From: Pelosinus propionicus DSM 13327
Lineage (GTDB): Bacteria; Bacillota; Negativicutes; DSM-13327
Reading direction: 5' to 3'
Length of the DNA stretch: 64,000 nucleotides
Assembly: GCF_900114615.1 (NCBI RefSeq)
Contig: NZ_FOTS01000004.1
Coordinates: 62,001-126,000 of the forward strand
The position numbers were made by a program, and so were the translations under genes. Positions 35,222-45,171 of this stretch are shown here, one piece after another (the first letter of the stretch is position 1; every line of letters begins with the position of its first letter). Under the pieces are notes generated by a model. That model saw only the letters and a list, made by a program, of their open reading frames with translations, ran no database searches and was not told where the DNA came from.

Positions 35222-36367
35222 TTATCTAAATAATAATCTATGCAGCCAATGTTTTTTTATAGAAACGGCTTTCTCAGGGCATAACTCGTGACAGCAAAAA
35301 CAACTTATACATTGATTAAGGTCTAGTATCGGCTTACCAGAACTCATCTCAATGATCTTTGCAGGACATCCTCTCGCACACTCACCACAGGAAATACATC
35401 GACTATAGTTAAATACAGGTTGTGCCCGCAAGCCATTGATTAAGAACTCTTCAACAAATTTTGGTACTTTTCCACTTACTAAGCTTTTACCTAAAGATCC
35501 TGGCAATTTAAAAGGAGGTATATGTATATCGTCTAACTGCAGTCCTTTAACTGACAAATCGTTAATCTCTCCACTAAAAAGTCCTCTTTCCTTTGCAACT
35601 TTTATAGTCGGAACTTGCAAGGGCAGCATTCCCATGATATGAGCTCCAACTGTATCTAATGCATACGGATTCTCAGATGCCAAAATCAACCCAACCTGTC
35701 TTTTGTCCCCTGCGGAAGGTCCATCCCCTTCCATGCCTTCGATTGCATCAATGATTGTAAAAACAGGTTTAATATACTCACATATATCCACTAGATGATG
35801 AGCAAAATTTTCCGCACTATTCATTTTAAAATGATATTCAGCTTTGGTTAGGCCAGGGATAACACCAAATAGATTTTTTACTCCTCCTGTATACAGCATC
35901 ATTCCATGTGTCTTAAACTTAGCTGCCGATACAATGAAATCAATTTCTTCTGCAATTTTTATGATTTGCATCTGCTTTAATTTTTGTGCCTCTTCATTAA
36001 TAATATCAATAACTGACGTATCATAGTTTAATTCACAGCCGGTATTTTCGGAAACTTTTTTCATCCCAGAAGCTTTATAAATGCTGAGCAAACGTTTTAT
36101 ATTATAAGGGCCGCCCGGACTATCACCGATAATGACGCTGCATCCTAACCCCTGCAGATACCTAACGATCGCTTCGACGACTGCCGGGTGGGTGGTCACC
36201 GCATCTTCTGGATAATTTTTCTTTAATAAGTTGACCTTAACCAAAACCCTGACTCCGTTTTTTAACCTGCTTTTGATTCCAGGAATTCCATCTAGACAAT
36301 CATAAACTGCCTTTTCTACTTCTTCCTGCTTGTAGCTTTCAGATTGGGCAATACTGACTATTTTCAT
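35222..36367 (-). CDS. DUF362 protein with two C-terminal 4Fe-4S clusters
   Basis: A 381-residue protein. DUF362 (about 30-300) includes VKVNLLKKNYPEDAVTTHP and AKFKTHGMMLYTGGVKNLFG. Two ferredoxin motifs, CISCGECARGCP and CISCFCCHELCP, lie near residues 325-365. DUF362 proteins are putative redox proteins of anaerobes with unknown substrate. ATG 36367 lies six bases after GGAG, rather than the TTG four codons upstream. It is monocistronic. Confidence 0.85.
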   Translation of the reverse strand: MKIVSIAQSESYKQEEVEKAVYDCLDGIPGIKSRLKNGVRVLVKVNLLKKNYPEDAVTTHPAVVEAIVRYLQGLGCSVIIGDSPGGPYNIKRLLSIYKASGMKKVSENTGCELNYDTSVIDIINEEAQKLKQMQIIKIAEEIDFIVSAAKFKTHGMMLYTGGVKNLFGVIPGLTKAEYHFKMNSAENFAHHLVDICEYIKPVFTIIDAIEGMEGDGPSAGDKRQVGLILASENPYALDTVGAHIMGMLPLQVPTIKVAKERGLFSGEINDLSVKGLQLDDIHIPPFKLPGSLGKSLVSGKVPKFVEEFLINGLRAQPVFNYSRCISCGECARGCPAKIIEMSSGKPILDLNQCISCFCCHELCPEKAVSIKKHWLHRLLFR

Positions 36368-36656
36368 TTTCTTCTCCAATCATAATACTTAATTTTACTA
36401 AATAACTCCGACTTCCTTCCTACAATCCATCATTCGGCCTTAACAGAGTTAGTTTGATATTAAAAATTTAACTAGATTATACTGTTCTTAACAAATTTGA
36501 TCAACATTATTCAAACATCTGCCGACCAAAATAGATCTACACCTGTGATTTATGACCTCTGGCTCATACCAACTTTTATATAGTGACGATAAGTCATTTG
36601 TATGATAAAATAATTATTATGTAAACTAGTTAGTATGATAGAAAGGATTTGGGATT

Positions 36657-36863
36657 ATGCGTCCAGTATGCAAAATTCTGATGCTTCTGGCAGTTCCAGT
36701 AAGGTTAGTAAAGGCTATTTACTCCGGGAATATTAGTGTTTGTCAGCAACGAAACAGCATTGAGGTAAAATCCGATGAAACCGTGAATACTTTTCAAGTA
36801 TCTCAAGTATATAACGATGCTATTGAAGGTATGAAAATCGAAACAACTATATTTGACTCATAA
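36657..36863 (+). CDS. Small putative secreted protein, 68 aa
   Basis: ATG 36657 follows GAAAGGAT and the frame is 68 codons, closed by a strong terminator. The first 22 residues are hydrophobic with basic residues (MRPVCKILMLLAVPVRLVKA), like a short signal peptide; the rest is polar. No family recognised. The 289-base gap upstream (36368-36656) shows nothing else that I can assign. Confidence 0.5.
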   Translation: MRPVCKILMLLAVPVRLVKAIYSGNISVCQQRNSIEVKSDETVNTFQVSQVYNDAIEGMKIETTIFDS

Positions 36864-36868
36864 CAGCC

Positions 36869-36908
36869 AAAGGACAAGGAGTACTAACGTCGGTACTCCC
36901 TGTCCTTT
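36869..36908. terminator. Terminator between the 68-aa and SGNH genes
   Basis: AAAGGACAAGGAGTAC pairs with GTACTCCCTGTCCTTT with one mismatch and is followed by a T-rich stretch on the plus strand. It serves the 68-aa gene and possibly the convergent hydrolase gene. Confidence 0.8.
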
Positions 36909-36924
36909 TCATTTATTTTATAAT

Positions 36925-37509
36925 CTATTTTCCAATTAATAGTATTTTCATTTCTGTAAAGAATTCAACAGCTACACCAGCCATGACTTTGTATCCCGCT
37001 TTGTTTGGATGTATGCCATCAGAATGTAAGCCTTCCTTGATCTTGCAGCTGTCTTCCTCTACCATTGCCTCATAAAAATTAATGACTGCAATAGTATTTT
37101 CAACAGCGTATTGGCATATTTTTTCTCGATACAGTCTAAGCAGGCTTTCTGCTTCCAAATCATTACAAGGAATTGGAAGACCAAAAATTGGAATTATTGT
37201 ATTGTCTACCGCCAGCTCTGCCATAGTTTGAAGATTGTTTATCACTTCGTCTGCAGATATCTTAGCATAAGCATCGTTGGTGCCGCCCATAATGATAACA
37301 TGGGACAGTTTTTGGCGTAAAACATCTTTATAAAAGCGCTCCAGCATGCCATCGGTAGTATCACCATTTACTCCTTTATTAACATGTTCGATGTTTAGCT
37401 GTTTCGCTGCTAAGTTAAACCAGGAACCTTCTGATGTATAGGGGAAACCATAGGTTATGGAGTCACCGATAGCAACTATTTTACCTCTATATGTTCCATG
37501 TGATTTCAT
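36925..37509 (-). CDS. SGNH/GDSL-family esterase
   Basis: A 194-residue SGNH hydrolase with all four blocks: AIGDSITYG (Ser nucleophile, residues about 12-20), the Gly in KGVNGDTTDG, GGTND (Asn) and DGIHPNKAGY (Asp-His pair). No signal peptide is visible, so it probably acts in the cytoplasm on an acyl or acetyl ester. The start at ATG 37509 has only a weak AGGATGGG site close to it. Confidence 0.88.
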   Translation of the reverse strand: MKSHGTYRGKIVAIGDSITYGFPYTSEGSWFNLAAKQLNIEHVNKGVNGDTTDGMLERFYKDVLRQKLSHVIIMGGTNDAYAKISADEVINNLQTMAELAVDNTIIPIFGLPIPCNDLEAESLLRLYREKICQYAVENTIAVINFYEAMVEEDSCKIKEGLHSDGIHPNKAGYKVMAGVAVEFFTEMKILLIGK

Positions 37510-37625
37510 CCCATCCTATCTATGTTCGTTCATACTACTATATTTAACGAAACAAGATAATGTTCCTCTTTATCCGACTAAGTAATTCACTATTTCTCAC
37601 CACTATGCCTAGCCTTTAATGATCT

Positions 37626-38444
37626 TTAGAACAATATTGGCATAATCCTATAAATAATATCATGGATTACATCATCATCATTACTTACAGCAACCCAATC
37701 TGCAATCTTCTTTACATCTTCTTGGGCGTTAGCGGGTGCAACTCCACAATCAGCACGCTGCAGCATTTCAACATCATTTTCAAAATCACCTACAGCAATC
37801 ACCTTTTTAAAACGGTATGCTTCCATATTCAGTAATTCACCAAGCATCTTTCCTTTTGAAACCTGCTTACCAACAATCTCTAAATAAGTAACTGCCGAAA
37901 AAAACTGATTTGTTTTATTATCCAAATGAAATTCGGTTAATAAATTCCGACTAGCCAGTAAATGTTCATGGCTGTCACAAAGGATAATTTTAATCCATGA
38001 TTGTTCCAAAATATCATCAATTTGGGCATAAACAAACTCCTGTTTCTCTCGTTTCATATGCTCATCAATATTGACAGGATCAGTAACCACATAGAGTTGT
38101 TCTTCTATAAAAACTTCAATGCACATTTTCGGAAATGACAGTATACAACATCTTAGGAAATCGCTTACATCATTGCTTTTCATCTGCATTGTTTTTAAAA
38201 AGCGCTGCTCCTGCCAGGAAAAAAGTGCCCCGCCATTATAAAGAATACAGGGTGCATTGATCATAAGATCTGTCATGTAAGGTACTACGTTTTTTTGCGT
38301 GCGTCCTGTTGCGATAGAAAAGTGTCCGCCTTGCTCTACAAAATAGACAATGGCTTTCTTATTTTTTTCCGAAACCTTGTGTTCACTGTTGGCAAGAGTT
38401 CCATCCAAATCCGAAATAAGAATAAAATCCTGATACGGTTTCAA
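37626..38444 (-). CDS. HAD-superfamily phosphatase, Cof-type
   Basis: A 272-residue Cof-like HAD hydrolase with ISDLDGTLA (nucleophile Asp), STATGR-like motif II (SIATGRT), and GDFENDVEML for motifs III/IV. Such enzymes remove phosphate from sugar phosphates and other small molecules. It follows the frameshifted response regulator and an AfuABC-type transporter on the same strand, which suggests intracellular dephosphorylation of an imported sugar phosphate. The start is probably TTG 38444, eight bases after GGAG; a GTG at 38462 overlapping the upstream stop is an alternative. Confidence 0.85.
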   Translation of the reverse strand: MKPYQDFILISDLDGTLANSEHKVSEKNKKAIVYFVEQGGHFSIATGRTQKNVVPYMTDLMINAPCILYNGGALFSWQEQRFLKTMQMKSNDVSDFLRCCILSFPKMCIEVFIEEQLYVVTDPVNIDEHMKREKQEFVYAQIDDILEQSWIKIILCDSHEHLLASRNLLTEFHLDNKTNQFFSAVTYLEIVGKQVSKGKMLGELLNMEAYRFKKVIAVGDFENDVEMLQRADCGVAPANAQEDVKKIADWVAVSNDDDVIHDIIYRIMPILF

Positions 38445-38461
38445 ATTTTCAGCTCCTTCCA

Positions 38462-39269
38462 CTATTTATGAATAATACAGCCGCTATGTTTAACAAATTC
38501 GGTAGGAGTGGTCTTTGTATATTTCTTAAATACGGCGCAAAAATGCTTATAGTCACTAAAGCCTGTCAAATCAGAAACTTCATACACCCGATGAATCCCT
38601 TTTTTTAATAGACCAATCGCCTTTTGAATACGATAGCGTGTCAATAATTCTAAAAAAGTCTGTGATGTTGCTTCCTTAAACTTACGACTTAGATAACTGG
38701 CACTTACATCTAATTCATCGGCAATCGAATCAATGCTGATCTTCTCATGATAATGATCACGAATTTTATAAAGCGCCTGTGCAACATAACTATTTTTAAG
38801 GGTATCTCCATTTAGATATACATCCCAGTCTACAAGCTTACCAATATCCCGTTTCTTGGTAAGTGCAATAATATTAGAATAAGTTTTTCGCTTCTTCCAT
38901 ACTTTCCTTGATTCTCTTGATTGTATTTTTCAGTTCCTCTTCATCCACAGGTTTAAGCAAATAATCTGATACCTGCAGATGTACTGACTTACGCGCATAA
39001 TCAAAATTGGCATGGCTTGTCAAAATGATGCTTTTAAATGGCTTAATCTCCATACTTTTGGCCTTTTCCAACATCTCGATGCCATTCATGTGGGGCATAA
39101 TGATGTCTGCAATGACCAGATCGATTTCATATTGCTCTAACATAGCAAGTCCTTCTTTACCATTCTCTGCTGCGCCCACCACCATACAATCCATACTCAG
39201 CCAGTCAATTGTGTAAACAAGTCCTCTGCGTATAATTTCTTCATCCTCAACAATCAGTACCTTGAGCAT
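38462..39269 (-). pseudogene. YesN-type AraC response regulator interrupted by a +1-type frameshift
   Basis: The first 131 codons (39269-38874) give a receiver domain with phospho-acceptor Asp55 (DLVIADIIMPH) and a KPVDEEEL segment, then hit TAA. Reading on in the next frame from the A5 run near 38890 gives an uninterrupted linker and a complete AraC DNA-binding domain (SASYLSRKFKEA, then FSDYKHFCAVFKKYTKTTPTEF) to the stop at 38462. One extra A in GCGAAAAAC explains the break. It may be a real mutation, a sequencing error or a programmed shift. The intact protein would be about 268 residues, the partner of the YesM-type kinase just upstream. ATG 39269 follows AAGGAGG. Confidence 0.85.
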
Positions 39270-39316
39270 ATGAGTTTACCTCCTTTTATTTCAACCAAAA
39301 AAGCGGTAACCGTCAT

Positions 39317-41017
39317 TTATTGTTTTCTATGAATGGGCAAAAGAATTTTTACAATCGTTCCTTTACCATAACTGCCGTCAATTTCCACCCCATAAGAATC
39401 ACCATACATCAACTGAATCCGTCGATTGACATTATATAGTCCTGAATGTGGTGAAACATTCGCAGGTGATATCAGCATAGCCCGAATCTCGCTAAGTGAC
39501 TGTTCATCAATTGCAGTACCATTGTTGGTAATGGTAAGAACAAGTGTGTTCTCAATCATCTTGATTTCAATTTCTACCAGCATATGCTGACAATCGTGAA
39601 AACCATATTTTACTGCATTTTCAATAATCGGTTGAATCAGCAATTTAGGAACACTGCAATGCTTCAGTTCTTCTGGTATCTGAAGAATATAATTCAGCCG
39701 GTTACCAAATCGATATTTCTGAATATCGAGGTAACTTTGGGTATATTCCATATCTTCCTGAATAGTTACCCCGCTGCTGCTGGTACTAATGCTGTAGCGC
39801 AATATATTCGACAGGGCAATTATCATTTTATTGGCTGCAGCAGGGTCTAACTTAATCATAAATTTGATATTTTCTAATGTATTAAATAAAAAATGCGGAT
39901 TAAATTGTGACTCAAGCTGTTTAATTTCAGAAATAACCGTTGCTCGTGCCTTTTCATGATTGGTTTGCATAAGCTCTTTGAGACTGAAAAGCATTCGATT
40001 ATAAGCCTCACCGATTATTTCAAATTCATTATTCGTATTGATAGAAAGACGCATATCCAGATTCCCCTGTTTCACAGCCGAAAATGCTTCTACAAGCTGA
40101 TCTATCATTTTTGTTTTTTCTTCGACTTGCTTTTTTACACTGATAACAATGGACAGGGATACTATAATTAATACCCCAATGAGAATCATCACTGCATTCA
40201 CCAGCTGACTGACGATACCGCCGATAGAAGTAAACGCATACACCGTTAATTCTCCGTCTAGAATTGCTTTTTTGCTGCTATAATACTTTGTATCTGCAAA
40301 AGAAAAATAGCCATTCCCATGCTGAAATTCAGGTTTCATTTTGTTCATAGCAGCACCAAAAAAATCATCTGTACAAATTGGCATATAGTCATAACGATCC
40401 TTTACAACAATATGCACGTCAGGATTCGTCATTGCACTTAGAATTTGTGCGGCGGGCACAACAAAGAGAACATAGCCAGTGATCTTACCTTCTTCCAGTA
40501 TGGCTTTACCAATGATAAGATCCATCTGGGAGTCAAAACCGTGAATTGAATTCGCAAAAGTAAAGATTGGTTCCATTGACTTTCTCTTGATCTGCCCTAT
40601 AATGCCCCAATCTGCAGTCCTTGCCAACTCGGCAAATTCCGGATCTTGTATTTGATTTGAAATTAACCGATTCATCTGAGTATCAAAAATATAAAAATCC
40701 GTGTGTACACCTATCATATTGGTATATTGATATAATTTTTCATATATTTTTGCCTTTGCAGTGTTGTTATCACGCAGCACATTCATATTACAAAGGCCGG
40801 CAATGTCATTGGCGTTATCTAAATAATTAGAAATCATTGTACTCATCATATCACAACTAGCATTCAATCGATTGTGATTGCGTTCCAGCACATTGGTATT
40901 CCAATACGCAAAAGCAAGTATAAATACGATAATTGAAATAATAAAAATCGGGATTAGCGCATAAATGGTAAAAGTTCGCCGTAATTCATCCTTCAAGTGG
41001 TTCACTTTTCTACTCAT
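39317..41017 (-). CDS. YesM-type sensor histidine kinase
   Basis: A 566-residue membrane kinase: TM1 (about 16-38), an extracytoplasmic sensor domain (about 40-265), TM2 (about 270-292), HAMP (about 295-350), His-kinase box QFNPHFLFNTLENIK with His375, and an HATPase domain ending in DGSYGKGT. The family pairs with YesN-type AraC regulators, as here, and usually senses sugars or sugar derivatives for a neighbouring ABC transporter. ATG 41017 follows GGGGTG. Confidence 0.92.
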   Translation of the reverse strand: MSRKVNHLKDELRRTFTIYALIPIFIISIIVFILAFAYWNTNVLERNHNRLNASCDMMSTMISNYLDNANDIAGLCNMNVLRDNNTAKAKIYEKLYQYTNMIGVHTDFYIFDTQMNRLISNQIQDPEFAELARTADWGIIGQIKRKSMEPIFTFANSIHGFDSQMDLIIGKAILEEGKITGYVLFVVPAAQILSAMTNPDVHIVVKDRYDYMPICTDDFFGAAMNKMKPEFQHGNGYFSFADTKYYSSKKAILDGELTVYAFTSIGGIVSQLVNAVMILIGVLIIVSLSIVISVKKQVEEKTKMIDQLVEAFSAVKQGNLDMRLSINTNNEFEIIGEAYNRMLFSLKELMQTNHEKARATVISEIKQLESQFNPHFLFNTLENIKFMIKLDPAAANKMIIALSNILRYSISTSSSGVTIQEDMEYTQSYLDIQKYRFGNRLNYILQIPEELKHCSVPKLLIQPIIENAVKYGFHDCQHMLVEIEIKMIENTLVLTITNNGTAIDEQSLSEIRAMLISPANVSPHSGLYNVNRRIQLMYGDSYGVEIDGSYGKGTIVKILLPIHRKQ

Positions 41018-41072
41018 GTTTCACCCCGATTCTCTATATCAACTACGACCATACAAGTGTTTACATTTTTTA

Positions 41073-42728
41073 TTATAAACTAATATCTCTGCTGCCGGAA
41101 ACTTTAAAGAATAAAAGCAGGCCAATGACTGTAGTCAGCGTTAGAATGGTAGACAGTGCTGCTGCCGTACCATAACTTGCACGAATCACTTCTGTATAAA
41201 TAGCCACGGACATTGTCTTCGTTCCGCCGGTATACAAGATGACGGATGAACTTAATTCATTAATACAGGTAATCCAACTTAAAATCGCCCCGGATAACAC
41301 TCCTGGTATCATCATTACCGCAGTAATTTTAAAGAAAGTCCTTAATGGTGATGCACCAAGACTAATGGATGCTTCCTCCACACTGGGACTGATTTGATAC
41401 AAAATGGCTGAGCTTGAACGCAAGGTATAAGGCAAGCGTCTAATGACCAGAGAAACAATAATAATCGTTGCTGTTCCCGATAAGATGAGGGGATCCTTAT
41501 TAAATGCCAAAAGCAACGTGATGCCCAATACCGATCCAGGAATAATATAAGGAAACATGGTAAGAGTATCAATCATATCAGTAAGCCAGCTTTTCCGCCG
41601 TGTCGTGATGTAAGCAACAAGCATACCGAAGAAAACAATCAGCAAAATGGCCGCAAAGGAATACACATAGGTATTGGTAATTGCTAAAGCCAGATTGTCA
41701 AAAACGATACGATAACTATCCAAAGAAAATCCCGATACGAATATTTGCCCCTTTGTTTTTAGAAAAGAAGTGTATATCACGGTAACTTGCGGGATGATGG
41801 ATACCAACACCAGTCCATAAATAGCGATATGCATTACTGCATTCTTTATTCCTGACAATCCTTTCGCCTGCATGGGCCTAAGGGAACTCATGGTAAAGGA
41901 TTTTCGATTTACCACGTATTTTTGCAATAAGAAAATCGTTGTCGTAAGAATAACCATTAAGGTTGCCATGGCTGCGGCAAAATTGGCTTGCCCACCCACT
42001 TCATTAATAAATTCAGAATAAATCATGACCGGCATAACGTTAAAACCTTCCCCAATGAGCATGGGTGTGCCAAAATCAGCTAATGCATTCATAAAGACCA
42101 TCAGGGCGCCCGCAAGCAGCGTGGGCATCACCAGCGGCATTATCACCGTTACTACCTTTTTTATGCCGTTGCAGCCGAGGCTTTCTGCCGCCTCAATCAG
42201 GGATGCATCAATCTTTTTCAATGCCCCGGATACATACAAATAAATAAAGGGATACAGCTTTAATGTAAGCACTAAGAGTATGCCGCTAAAACCATAAATA
42301 GATGGCCATTCCATCTGGAATAAGTCAGAAAGAAACTGCGTTATTATACCGCTTCGCCCGCCTAACAATACCCAAGAGTAAGCACCAATAAAGGGGGGCG
42401 ATAGCATGGAGATAATCACAAGTACCTCGACTGCCCCCTTGCCTTTTACCTTAAATGCCGTCATAAAATAGGCTAATGCCGTACCAATCAGGATGGATAG
42501 AATGGTTACACAAGTAGTAACCCACATGCTATTGATCAACGATTGATAGTAGTACTTTCTACTGAAAAACTTACCAAAATTTTCTAAGGTAAAAAAACCA
42601 GTAGCCGGGTCCAGGAAACTGCTGATAAACAATGAAAATAAGGGATACATCAAAAACAGTCCAAATACAGCAACAGATGAGATGGTAACGAATGTCCAGA
42701 AATCCCAGGTAAGCAGCTTCTTATTCAT
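41073..42728 (-). CDS. afuB: ABC transporter permease, FbpB/AfuB type (duplicated)
   Basis: A 551-residue permease made of two homologous halves, each with about six membrane segments and an EAA loop (EAAESLGCNGIKKVVTVIMP near residue 185 and EASISLGASPLRTFFKITAVM near residue 455). This fusion is typical of iron/AfuB/ThiP-type transporters. The eight-base overlap with the ATPase gene shows coupling. See the binding protein for likely substrate. Confidence 0.9.
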   Translation of the reverse strand: MNKKLLTWDFWTFVTISSVAVFGLFLMYPLFSLFISSFLDPATGFFTLENFGKFFSRKYYYQSLINSMWVTTCVTILSILIGTALAYFMTAFKVKGKGAVEVLVIISMLSPPFIGAYSWVLLGGRSGIITQFLSDLFQMEWPSIYGFSGILLVLTLKLYPFIYLYVSGALKKIDASLIEAAESLGCNGIKKVVTVIMPLVMPTLLAGALMVFMNALADFGTPMLIGEGFNVMPVMIYSEFINEVGGQANFAAAMATLMVILTTTIFLLQKYVVNRKSFTMSSLRPMQAKGLSGIKNAVMHIAIYGLVLVSIIPQVTVIYTSFLKTKGQIFVSGFSLDSYRIVFDNLALAITNTYVYSFAAILLIVFFGMLVAYITTRRKSWLTDMIDTLTMFPYIIPGSVLGITLLLAFNKDPLILSGTATIIIVSLVIRRLPYTLRSSSAILYQISPSVEEASISLGASPLRTFFKITAVMMIPGVLSGAILSWITCINELSSSVILYTGGTKTMSVAIYTEVIRASYGTAAALSTILTLTTVIGLLLFFKVSGSRDISL

Positions 42729-43836
42729 ACTGCTTCACATCCCTGATTAAATTCATCCTTTGGTCCGCAGTAAAAATATTGATTTTTGCTTTGTTCGGCC
42801 GAAGAATCATTGTCTCACCAATTTCGAACACTTTTTCTGCATGGCCTAAGTCTTGTGAAAATTCAGTTGCAGATTGATTTTTCATCACCATACCAGGAGC
42901 AAAAGCAAGTGTATAATTTACATATTTACCGAGAAATACCCGGTTATGAATTGTGCATGGTATGCCATCTTCTTGTACTGAAAATTCTTCCGGTCTAACA
43001 GAAATAATAACCTCCTGCCCATCTGTTACTGCACTAAGATTATCCATTTCCAGCTGATAACCGTCCTGAAACAAAACAAAAGTCTTATGATCTTCGACTT
43101 TTATTTTGCCAGCAAATAGATTCGAATGGCCGATGAAAGTTGAAACAAATACATTATAAGGCCTTGTATAAATGGACTGGGGTTTTCCAATCTGCTCAAT
43201 TACGCCGGTTTGCATAACTGCAATTCTATCGGAAATAGCCAAGGCTTCCTCCTGATCATGAGTTACATAAACAGTGGTAATTCCTACTTGATTCTGCACT
43301 TCACGAATGGCACTGCGCATTTCTACGCGAAGTTTTGCGTCTAAATTAGAAAGAGGTTCATCCATAAGGAGTACATTGGGATGAATCACAATGGCTCTTG
43401 CTAAAGCAACCCGCTGCTGCTGACCGCCAGAAAGTCGTTCCGGTAAGCGATCTTGATATTCTTCAATTTTTACTGCTTTTAAAATAGCATCCACTTTGGT
43501 TTTAATCTCTGCCTTGCTGAATCTTCGCAGTTTTAGACCATATTCTATATTTTCCCGTACTGTTAAATGAGGAAATATGGCATAACTTTGAAATACCATA
43601 CCAATATTACGTTTATGAGCCGGAATCTCATTGATCACCAAATCATCAAATTTGATTTTTCCTCCCTCAATACTATTGAATCCTGCAATCATTCTTAGTA
43701 ATGTCGTTTTGCCACAGCCTGAAGGTCCTAATAACGTAAAAAACTCTCCATTTTTGATATGGGCTGATAAATCGGGGATAATCGTTACTTGATCGTATCT
43801 TTTAGTTACATGGTCAATATGAATTGCAACACTCAT
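42721..43836 (-). CDS. afuC: ABC transporter ATPase, FbpC/AfuC/PotA type
   Basis: A 371-residue ATPase with Walker A GPSGCGKTT (37-45), the Q-loop, signature LSGGQQQRVALARA, Walker B VLLMDEPLSNLD and the H-loop YVTHDQEEA. A C-terminal TOBE regulatory domain follows (about 280-360). It powers the AfuB-type permease. ATG 43836 follows GAGG. Confidence 0.93.
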   Translation of the reverse strand: MSVAIHIDHVTKRYDQVTIIPDLSAHIKNGEFFTLLGPSGCGKTTLLRMIAGFNSIEGGKIKFDDLVINEIPAHKRNIGMVFQSYAIFPHLTVRENIEYGLKLRRFSKAEIKTKVDAILKAVKIEEYQDRLPERLSGGQQQRVALARAIVIHPNVLLMDEPLSNLDAKLRVEMRSAIREVQNQVGITTVYVTHDQEEALAISDRIAVMQTGVIEQIGKPQSIYTRPYNVFVSTFIGHSNLFAGKIKVEDHKTFVLFQDGYQLEMDNLSAVTDGQEVIISVRPEEFSVQEDGIPCTIHNRVFLGKYVNYTLAFAPGMVMKNQSATEFSQDLGHAEKVFEIGETMILRPNKAKINIFTADQRMNLIRDVKQYE

Positions 43837-43880
43837 AGATTAAACCTCCGTTTAAAACTTCGGACATTTTGATAGATTGA

Positions 43881-43910
43881 CAGCCCACAACAAATAGCTT
43901 GTGTGGGCTG
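43881..43910 (-). other. Intra-operon hairpin between binding protein and ATPase genes
   Basis: CAGCCCACA (43881-43889) pairs with TGTGGGCTG (43902-43910), with no U tract. Such hairpins often stabilise the mRNA of the binding protein, which is needed in excess, or lower expression of the genes after it. Confidence 0.6.
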
Positions 43911-43929
43911 TATAGCAACCATGACCGGA

Positions 43930-44970
43930 TCAATTAACGCTGGTAAATATGTCTTTAAATTTATCTAGCCATTGCCTTTGATTGGCTACAACCACTTTTT
44001 CATCATCATTGATAATGTTGATTTTTGACTTTTCAATCAAACCTTTTGGCGGTTCGACGTCATCACGGACAGAACGTCTGTGTAATTGCTGTACGATAAT
44101 AGTCTGGGCATCTTTACTGGTGATAAAATCAATAAATTTCTTTGCATTTATCATATTTTTTGCATTTTTTATGACGTAGACACCATCTGGCTTAGAAATA
44201 ACCCCTTCTTTCATATAAACCAATTTTACGGGAGCGCCGTCAGCAACGTATTTTGCACCGCCTTCTTCGAAAGTACAGCCTACAGCGTATTCACCATCAG
44301 CCACGCCTTTGTAAACAGCTGAAGAACCACTAAGCAGCTTACCATCTAGATTCGCACAGAGTGCTTTTACATAATCCCAGCCTTTTTCCGGATCACCTTT
44401 GCCCATGGCGTAGAGCATATTGATTAAATGTTCATAAGAAGAAGAAGATTTTGATGGATCCGAAAAGGCAATTTTGCCTTTTAATTTTGGATTTAATAAG
44501 TCTTCATACCCTTCCATTTTGATATCCCCAATTAAATTGGTATTGACCATAATTACACTTGGAATATCGGTAAATCGAGTCAAAGAACCTTCTGTATTCT
44601 TAAATGCCTGCTGAATCTTATCTTCATTAACTGAAGTGTAATTTTCAAATAAATTGGCCTTCGGCTTCATCGTACCAAGTGATCCGCCCCAGAAAATATC
44701 ACCCAGCGGATTTGCTTTTTCTGATTCCACCCGTTTTAGCAATTCACCACTGCCAGCCGCAACAACTTCTACTTTTATACCACTTTGTTTTTCAAATTCA
44801 CTTACTAATGGATTGATAAACGTCAACGGATGGGGACAATAAATAACCAATTTGTCTGTTTTTTCGGTTCCAGATTTTTCTGTCGTGGCTTTCGTATTTC
44901 CACCACCACAGCCGACAAGAAGTAAAGAGGGAAAAAGTAAAATGAGCATCAAAGACATAAGCTTTTTCAT
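43930..44970 (-). CDS. afuA: Periplasmic-binding lipoprotein, AfuA-like
   Basis: A 346-residue binding protein with a lipoprotein signal (LLLVGC, lipid Cys21) and a type II binding fold starting KLVIYCPHPLTFINPLV. It resembles the ferric-iron/AfuA family but lacks the adjacent tyrosines that bind iron in FbpA. AfuA of Actinobacillus binds hexose 6-phosphates, and a sugar phosphate fits the YesM/YesN kinase and HAD phosphatase neighbours. Substrate is inference. ATG 44970 follows GGAGG; 11 upstream codons are excluded. Confidence 0.85.
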   Translation of the reverse strand: MKKLMSLMLILLFPSLLLVGCGGGNTKATTEKSGTEKTDKLVIYCPHPLTFINPLVSEFEKQSGIKVEVVAAGSGELLKRVESEKANPLGDIFWGGSLGTMKPKANLFENYTSVNEDKIQQAFKNTEGSLTRFTDIPSVIMVNTNLIGDIKMEGYEDLLNPKLKGKIAFSDPSKSSSSYEHLINMLYAMGKGDPEKGWDYVKALCANLDGKLLSGSSAVYKGVADGEYAVGCTFEEGGAKYVADGAPVKLVYMKEGVISKPDGVYVIKNAKNMINAKKFIDFITSKDAQTIIVQQLHRRSVRDDVEPPKGLIEKSKINIINDDEKVVVANQRQWLDKFKDIFTSVN

Positions 44971-45171
44971 TAATTTTCCTCCATTCAAGTGCTCTCTACC
45001 CAAATTATATATAAACCATTTCTGCTGAACAATCCCAGAAATATCTATAACTATCTGAATTAATGAACTTCTATAGTTTTTATTTCAATATTCCAATTAT
45101 TCGAAATATTAATCTTAGAAGCGAAAGACCTCCGATGTATGATTGACTCTTAGTCCATTCGCAGTAATTTT

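Noticed and set aside
43930-44970. Annotation as a ferric-iron binding protein
   Set aside because: The paired tyrosines of FbpA-type iron binders are missing and the neighbourhood points to sugar-phosphate sensing, so iron was not assigned.
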